DNA of 64,000 bases from Trichopria drosophilae (taxonomy: Eukaryota > Arthropoda > Insecta > Hymenoptera > Diapriidae). Each line of letters opens with the position of its first letter. Positions within the stretch are counted from its first letter, which is position 1. The notes beneath the pieces are model-generated. The model saw nothing but the letters and a program-made list of their open reading frames with translations. It did not search any database and was not told where the DNA came from. The stretch spans positions 45,730,501 through 45,794,500 of the forward strand of contig CM059587.1 of NCBI GenBank assembly GCA_030407085.1, read 5' to 3'. Positions 59,274 through 64,000 of the stretch are shown piece by piece. The translations under genes were made by a program, and so were the position numbers.

Positions 59274-61009
59274 GTAAGTATATTTTCAATTTTAATTTTG
59301 CTCCTTTTAAAAATCCTGAAACCTTTTTAAACATAAATGTCTGTCGTAGTTAATTTTTTGGCGTCTAGAGAATTCGAAATAGTAGATTCTTAGTCACTGC
59401 TCTGTGTGAAAAAGGTATATCCTATGTAAAATATTCTGTTGCGTTTATTGCCTGTCATCCTTTGTGGTCGCGCGAAAACTTAAATATTTTGCGCTATATG
59501 CCAATCTCAAAATCGACTTTTCTGCCTTAACGACAAAAAAATTAGGTGCTTAAAAGTAGCCAAATGTTACAACCAATACTATTTAAATAAATCAATAAGT
59601 CTTTGAAAGTTATTGTTTATCATGAAAGTAAAACAAAACATAACCTGAAATCAGTATAACCAAGAACTCGTTTTAATTTCTGATCTTTTGCTAATAATGG
59701 GAAGAGAATTATATTCCTTACTTCTATGCATCGAAGAAATGCCATGCAATGTGCAAAATAGAGAATGCAATTGATATTTCGTAATCGATTTCGAGGGCAA
59801 ATATCTAATATTCAGTTGAAATTGCATATACTGATTACAAAATTAAAAGAAAGCTTACAATACGTGTTTTAGTGTTGTAATTTCAAACATAGACATTTGA
59901 TAAACCTACTAACATTTCGTTATACATTTCATAATAATTGTTAGAATTATTTGGATAATATTTTCGTTAGACTTTAAAAAATCAGAAATACAGTCGTTGC
60001 GCAATAAAACAAACAACATATAATGCTTCCCTTTTACCTTCAAAATGGTACAAACATATAACGCTCTGCAAGTGTCCAAACAGTTCTCTTACCATGTGAA
60101 TATACGGCGAGCATTGTATAAGAGTAAATTTGAATATTTTGGACCGTCCATACTCTACAATTCTTATGATAGATATAACTAACATAATAGTATACATTTA
60201 GTTCGGTTCACATCTACAGCTATTTGCAATTAGAAGGTAATGTTTCGAAACATATTCGAAGATATTTAAAAATTTAAAAACCAAATACATTTATAATTTC
60301 GAGAATTCTATCGAGTTGAGTTTAAGTGTATTGATATCATTTTATTCATTTATTAATCAAGAATACACCATCAGCAACTGAAATATCTAGTTACTGCCAT
60401 ACTTGATTATTGAGCTATCAACAAATATTGAAATTTGAAAAAATATTAATATGGCGCTAACAATAAAATTAATTGTAGGCAATGTCAATATCTATTTCTG
60501 AACACGAGCTAAAGTAACATTAATCTTACATCTTGTGTCGTCAATACCAGCTGCTAATATCAATATTAATGAGTAAAATTAATAATTTAATTGAATGGAG
60601 ATAAAAATATAACATTTCTATCAGAATTGTCACACGTGTTGTGTTATTAAAATTATGATATTGAAATTTATAATTAATTGAAATTTATATTTCACGAATG
60701 TTTACTCATATAGTTTTCAATATTTCCAATAGAAACAAAGGTAATGATTATTTCATTGGCCATATATGTTTTCGTAAATGTGTTCTTTTATTGCCCTATA
60801 TTTTGAGACAAGTTTATTATCTCTTCAGGGGCTTAACCCCTAAAACAAAGCATGTAGATGTCAGATTTCAACAGATTTGATATTATTGGTACTTATATGT
60901 GTAATGTTATTATGTATATGCATGGATTAGGCTCATCATTGTTATTATTAATTGAATATAACATTGCTTAAACTGAAACTATCTACCGATAAGTGTAATC
61001 CGTATCCAT
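59274..61009. other. AT-rich stretch, possibly intronic
   Basis: No repeat or gene is supported. A good acceptor precedes GGGCTTAACCCC near 60828, but the frame that follows hits a TGA before a usable donor. Confidence 0.3.
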
Positions 61010-61117
61010 ACCTTGCAAACACAAAAGTAACAGTTATGTAACAACTATGTAACATTTATGTAACAATTTAACCATTATGTAAATATTACATAACTGTTAC
61101 TTTCCGTGTTTGCAGGG
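61010..61117. mobile_element. Tiny palindromic MITE (108 bp)
   Basis: Left arm ACCTTGCAAACACAAAAGTA; right arm in reverse complement ACCCTGCAAACACGGAAAGT. Inside are repeats of GTTATGTAAC. The whole sequence can fold on itself. No target duplication is evident. Confidence 0.65.
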
Positions 61118-61248
61118 TGCTCATAACTGTCTATTTGATGTTTTCCAAAATGATGATATTTATATGATATTTCATGTTCAAGTACTTTTGTATGTTTATA
61201 TCATTGCATAAAATGAAACTTATAAATAACTTTTCATTTTATCTGCAG

Positions 61249-61346
61249 TGTTTATTTTGTTGTTGCCATATGGTGTTTATAAGTTGTTGAAATGGCAGTG
61301 TGAGAAAGAGCAAATTAAATATTGTCTTCCTTCTACCCTTTTATAA
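61249..61346 (+). CDS. Candidate last exon: membrane segment plus tail
   Basis: It follows a strong acceptor (TTTTCATTTTATCTGCAG). One frame, entered after 2 nt, gives FILLLPYGVYKLLKWQCEK and EQIKYCLPSTLL before TAA at 61344-61346: a short hydrophobic segment followed by a charged tail, as in small single-pass membrane proteins. An AATAAA lies near 61484. Phase does not join directly to the exon at 59242. No family recognised. Confidence 0.35.
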
Positions 61347-62080
61347 CAAAATCAGACTGCTCAATTCCGAAGTGCATTCTTACAATAACCATATTAGAAA
61401 TTAAAATTCTAATTATTTACTGTCCGCTTGACATAAACTAGCAGTGATACACCATTTTGTAAACGAATGGTGGAAGGGCTGCAAATAAAACGCGCAATAT
61501 GATCGCGACGCGGACTTCCTAACCCGACGACGTCCCGAAGCGTTCTCTCTCCACCCGATCGTCACTTTTTTTCATCTTAGTTCGACTTTTCAAACTCTCG
61601 AACATTTAAATAGACTACAACGTCATATTATATATCGATTATACTATTCGAAATACAAATACTTTTATCGAGATCGTCACCATTTCGAAGGGCCTTTTAC
61701 ATTATTTACCTAACAGGCCTGCTTCATTTTGAGAGGTACCCCCATTCGGGTGTGCAATGGCGTAGGGAAAACCACCTCTGTGGGAAAAAACCTACGCCGA
61801 GTACCGCAGTTGATAAAACATCGACTCCGTCCGTAACATACCCTTAGATAATCCAGCAACAGTCCAAATGAAATGAATAAAACATGAAAATTAGATGCTT
61901 TTTAGGCACTTTCAGAAAGCTCATTATCGAAAGGGAACAATCAACCTTATCCAGTACAGAAAAACACTGGGGAAAACATAATATATCAAATAAAATGACA
62001 GCAGTTTATTACACTTTATTTAGGAACTCTCAAAATACTATACTACAGAATTTGGTACTACAATCCTCATATAGCTGGAT
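61347..62080. other. 3' flank and spacer with a nested hairpin
   Basis: There is no gene. A GC-rich patch lies at 61490-61565. At 61735-61805 there is a nested inverted repeat: GGTAC/GTACC outside, GGCGTAGG/CCTACGCC in the middle, CCAC/GTGG inside. Confidence 0.45.
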
Positions 62081-62502
62081 GCAGTAAACAAAAATTCATT
62101 GAAGGTTGATTGAAATTTATTGATGAGATCACAATGTCTGAATTAGCTTTATTAACTTCTGGAAGAATTTCAATGAAAAAAATAAATTTCAATTACTTTT
62201 AATGGTTAATAGTCTGTAGAAAGTTGTTCGCTTCAATAATTTTGAATGGGGAAAAAATGGAATGGAAAAAGTGTCATCGTTAATGAATTTCAATAGAAAA
62301 TTGCAAATAGAACAGTTGGAGATTGAATTAATTCCAATAGAAAAATAGTTACCTTCCCTTCAAATGAATAAATTTCAATAAATTTGAATTATAAAAAAGT
62401 AAAACATGAAACATGTCTGAAGTATTTTCTCATTGAAATTCATTCCAGGTGATGAAAAAACTTATTCAGAAATGATGCAGTGAGTGAATTTTTGTTTGCT
62501 GA
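62081..62502. mobile_element. CAGYAAACAAAAATTCA-terminal MITE
   Basis: The left end GCAGTAAACAAAAATTCATT pairs with the right end, in reverse complement CTCAGCAAACAAAAATTCAC. It is collinear with 38309-38740. The near-CCCAGCAA terminus suggests it belongs with the elements at 23037 and 57028, without their tandem arrays. Confidence 0.68.
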
Positions 62503-63229
62503 GGAAATAACCCTCAATGATACATAGACAGAAAAGGAAATCACTTTAAATATTAGTGATAAAAAGTAATATTACACCAGATTATTGGTTTAATTAGATG
62601 CTTTTGAATTACTGCCCTACCAAATTAGGTGCTCATACCCTTGTGTTATAAAATAACCCGTAACAACATATAGATCCTAAAGACAACTATCCAAAATAAC
62701 ACTTTTTTAAGAGAAGTTATTTACCAAATAGAAAAGTTATACATTGTTTTAAAAAAACTTATTCAACCATCTAATTCACTTGAAATTTATAACTTTGAAG
62801 ATTGGATCCGCCATTTTGAATATTTAAAAGCCGACTTTCGATTCGAGATCAATAAATTCAAACACCCTTTGATACAAAACCTTGCAACTTTGAATGCAAA
62901 GGTGGGGGTTCAAGATATTTTTATACAATGGTGTACGTCAGATTTTAAATTTCAAGTATACTTTTTGTTCTTTCGTTGAAAATTAACTCTTTGCGGAATC
63001 GTGGGACATACGATCTCCCACCTAGATTAAATCATACTACATTACTTTTCCCGCGCAATATAAATGATGCAGGGACGAAATCTTTTTCCATGTCTTATAT
63101 AGATCTTAAATAAATATAAAACAATCAATTTTCTCGTGTAATGTTATTGATACAGCTGTTATTAACAAATAAAAAAGCGATTTTTTCGAATAATTTCATT
63201 TTTTAGTTTTCGAATTACCGAAATATTTA
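62503..63229. other. Non-coding stretch with dispersed repeats
   Basis: There is no gene. A diverged inverted copy of the GGATCCGCCATTTTGAA repeat is at about 62800-62870. The block AAATCTTTTTCCATGTCTTA near 63080 recurs at the edge of the 11.1-11.4 kb GC-rich island. Confidence 0.45.
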
Positions 63230-63450
63230 CAGTAGAATCTCGATATAAGAACTATTGCCGTTCCGACCTTCCCCGCCGACCATCGATATAAGAATCTTAG
63301 GAGAGGAAGTGTTTCATGCAACCCATGTACGGCGAAAGGGGTATGAAGGGGGTACATCTCGAACGTTAAAATTCACTATAACGATAAAAAGGGTTCTTAT
63401 ATCGTTAGGTTCTCATAACGGCGATTCTTATATTGAAATTATAGATACTG
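63230..63450. mobile_element. pogo/Tigger-type MITE (221 bp)
   Basis: Left end CAGTAGAATCTCGATATAAG; right end in reverse complement CAGTATCTATAATTTCAATA, then ATAAGAA, which pairs imperfectly. TA flanks at 63228-63229 and 63451-63452. GATATAAGAA/TTCTTATATC blocks recur inside. Non-coding; the plus frame 63255-63455 is not a gene. Confidence 0.68.
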
Positions 63451-63860
63451 TATAAGGGATTTTAAACAAAACACCTCCATTTGAACAAAATTTGTTACTT
63501 TTCCGAGTTGATACTTATGAATCCGGTGTTTCAAATTTGTTATCTGCCATAATAGATTCCCCATTTTCAATGTAGTAAAACTAACGCCTGATTCGTAATC
63601 AGCGACCTTGAAAAACACCAAGTGATAACTTTTGTTCTAATGGTAGCATTTGTTAAATTTTTGTCGGTCGTACTGAATCGGCCATTTTAAATTTAATAAA
63701 ACTAACGTCGTATACGAAATTATTATAATAATATTAATAATAATATCATAATAATGAAAAAATTAATTTTAACCATGAAAAAAAATAAAGTTTAACAAAC
63801 TGTCAAAACACACGGTAGTCGGCCAGTTACAAGAATGAATTTGGCAAAATTAACAGCAAA
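63451..63860. other. Non-coding stretch with dispersed repeats
   Basis: There is no gene. Diverged AAAATGGC-type and GATTCGTAATCAGCGACC blocks lie at 63480-63690, and an (ATA)n-rich tract at 63720-63760. Confidence 0.4.
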
Positions 63861-63869
63861 AGCGGGGTA

Positions 63870-63985
63870 CGGGTCGAAAAACCGACAAATCAAAAAGTCG
63901 ACAGGTCAAAAAACCAACAGTCATAAAGCCGACAGTCAAAAAACCGACAGTCGAAATGCCGACACATAAAAAAAGAGACACATCG
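63870..63985. repeat. Tandem ~17 bp repeat (CCGACAGTCAAAAAA)
   Basis: About six diverged units of CCGACAGTCAAAAAA, with variants such as GTCGACAGGTCAAAAAACC, run toward the window edge. The same phrase is scattered inside the MITE at 6906-7314. Confidence 0.8.
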
Positions 63986-64000
63986 TCAGGAGGTCAGTCA

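Overview
This is a strongly AT-rich, repeat-dense stretch of a eukaryotic nuclear genome. Several things point to an insect: spliced coding sequence, LINEs of the Jockey/I/R1 type, a decayed Ty3/gypsy errantivirus-like gag-pol, a tRNA-derived SINE, and MITEs with TA or TTAA target duplications. The element types suit a hymenopteran, but the order is an inference. There is no sign of bacterial organisation, no CRISPR array and no rRNA or complete tRNA gene.

Host genes are sparse. The one host coding exon I can name is at 21403-21558 on the minus strand. It encodes the first 52 residues of a KDM3/JHDM2-type JmjC histone H3K9 demethylase and ends at a clean 5' splice site. A GC-rich flank (about 21559-22695) is its probable promoter and 5'UTR. 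The gene runs leftward and I recognise no further exon, so its first intron may span the left third of the window. Inside that interval, on the opposite strand, three stretches (14441-14557, 16107-16187, 19957-20097) each have acceptor and donor signals, only one open frame, and matching phase 2. They may be exons of an unrecognised gene. Near the right end, a short first exon (59242-59273) and a membrane-segment-plus-stop last exon (61249-61346) are weaker candidates.

Everything else with structure is mobile DNA. The left half carries foldback elements with TTAA ends (piggyBac type: 9465-10716, 11742-12117, 24328-25253) and TA/CAGTAG ends (pogo/Tigger type: 4093-4403, 31359-31622, 51189-51507, 63230-63450). 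A cluster of long palindromes sits at 26.6-30.7 kb, and a 2.3 kb DNA transposon with roughly 300 bp inverted repeats and a broken transposase-like gene at 31999-34336. A family with CCCAGCAA termini occurs at 23037-24012, 57028-58575, 38309 onward and 62081-62502; two members contain related tandem arrays of about 91 bp.

The centre (41.2-54.5 kb) is a nest of retroelements. A gypsy gag-pol remnant lies on the minus strand. To its right is an I/LOA/R1-like LINE that was entered by a nearly full-length Jockey/CR1-like LINE (42947-48701). That LINE was in turn split exactly between its two ORFs by a 1.5 kb element with inverted termini (44121-45629). The outer LINE was also entered by a tRNA-derived SINE with a 13 bp target duplication (49563-50000). 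Further right are a transposase-like remnant, interrupted by a pogo-type MITE, and a third decayed LINE (52.2-54.5 kb).
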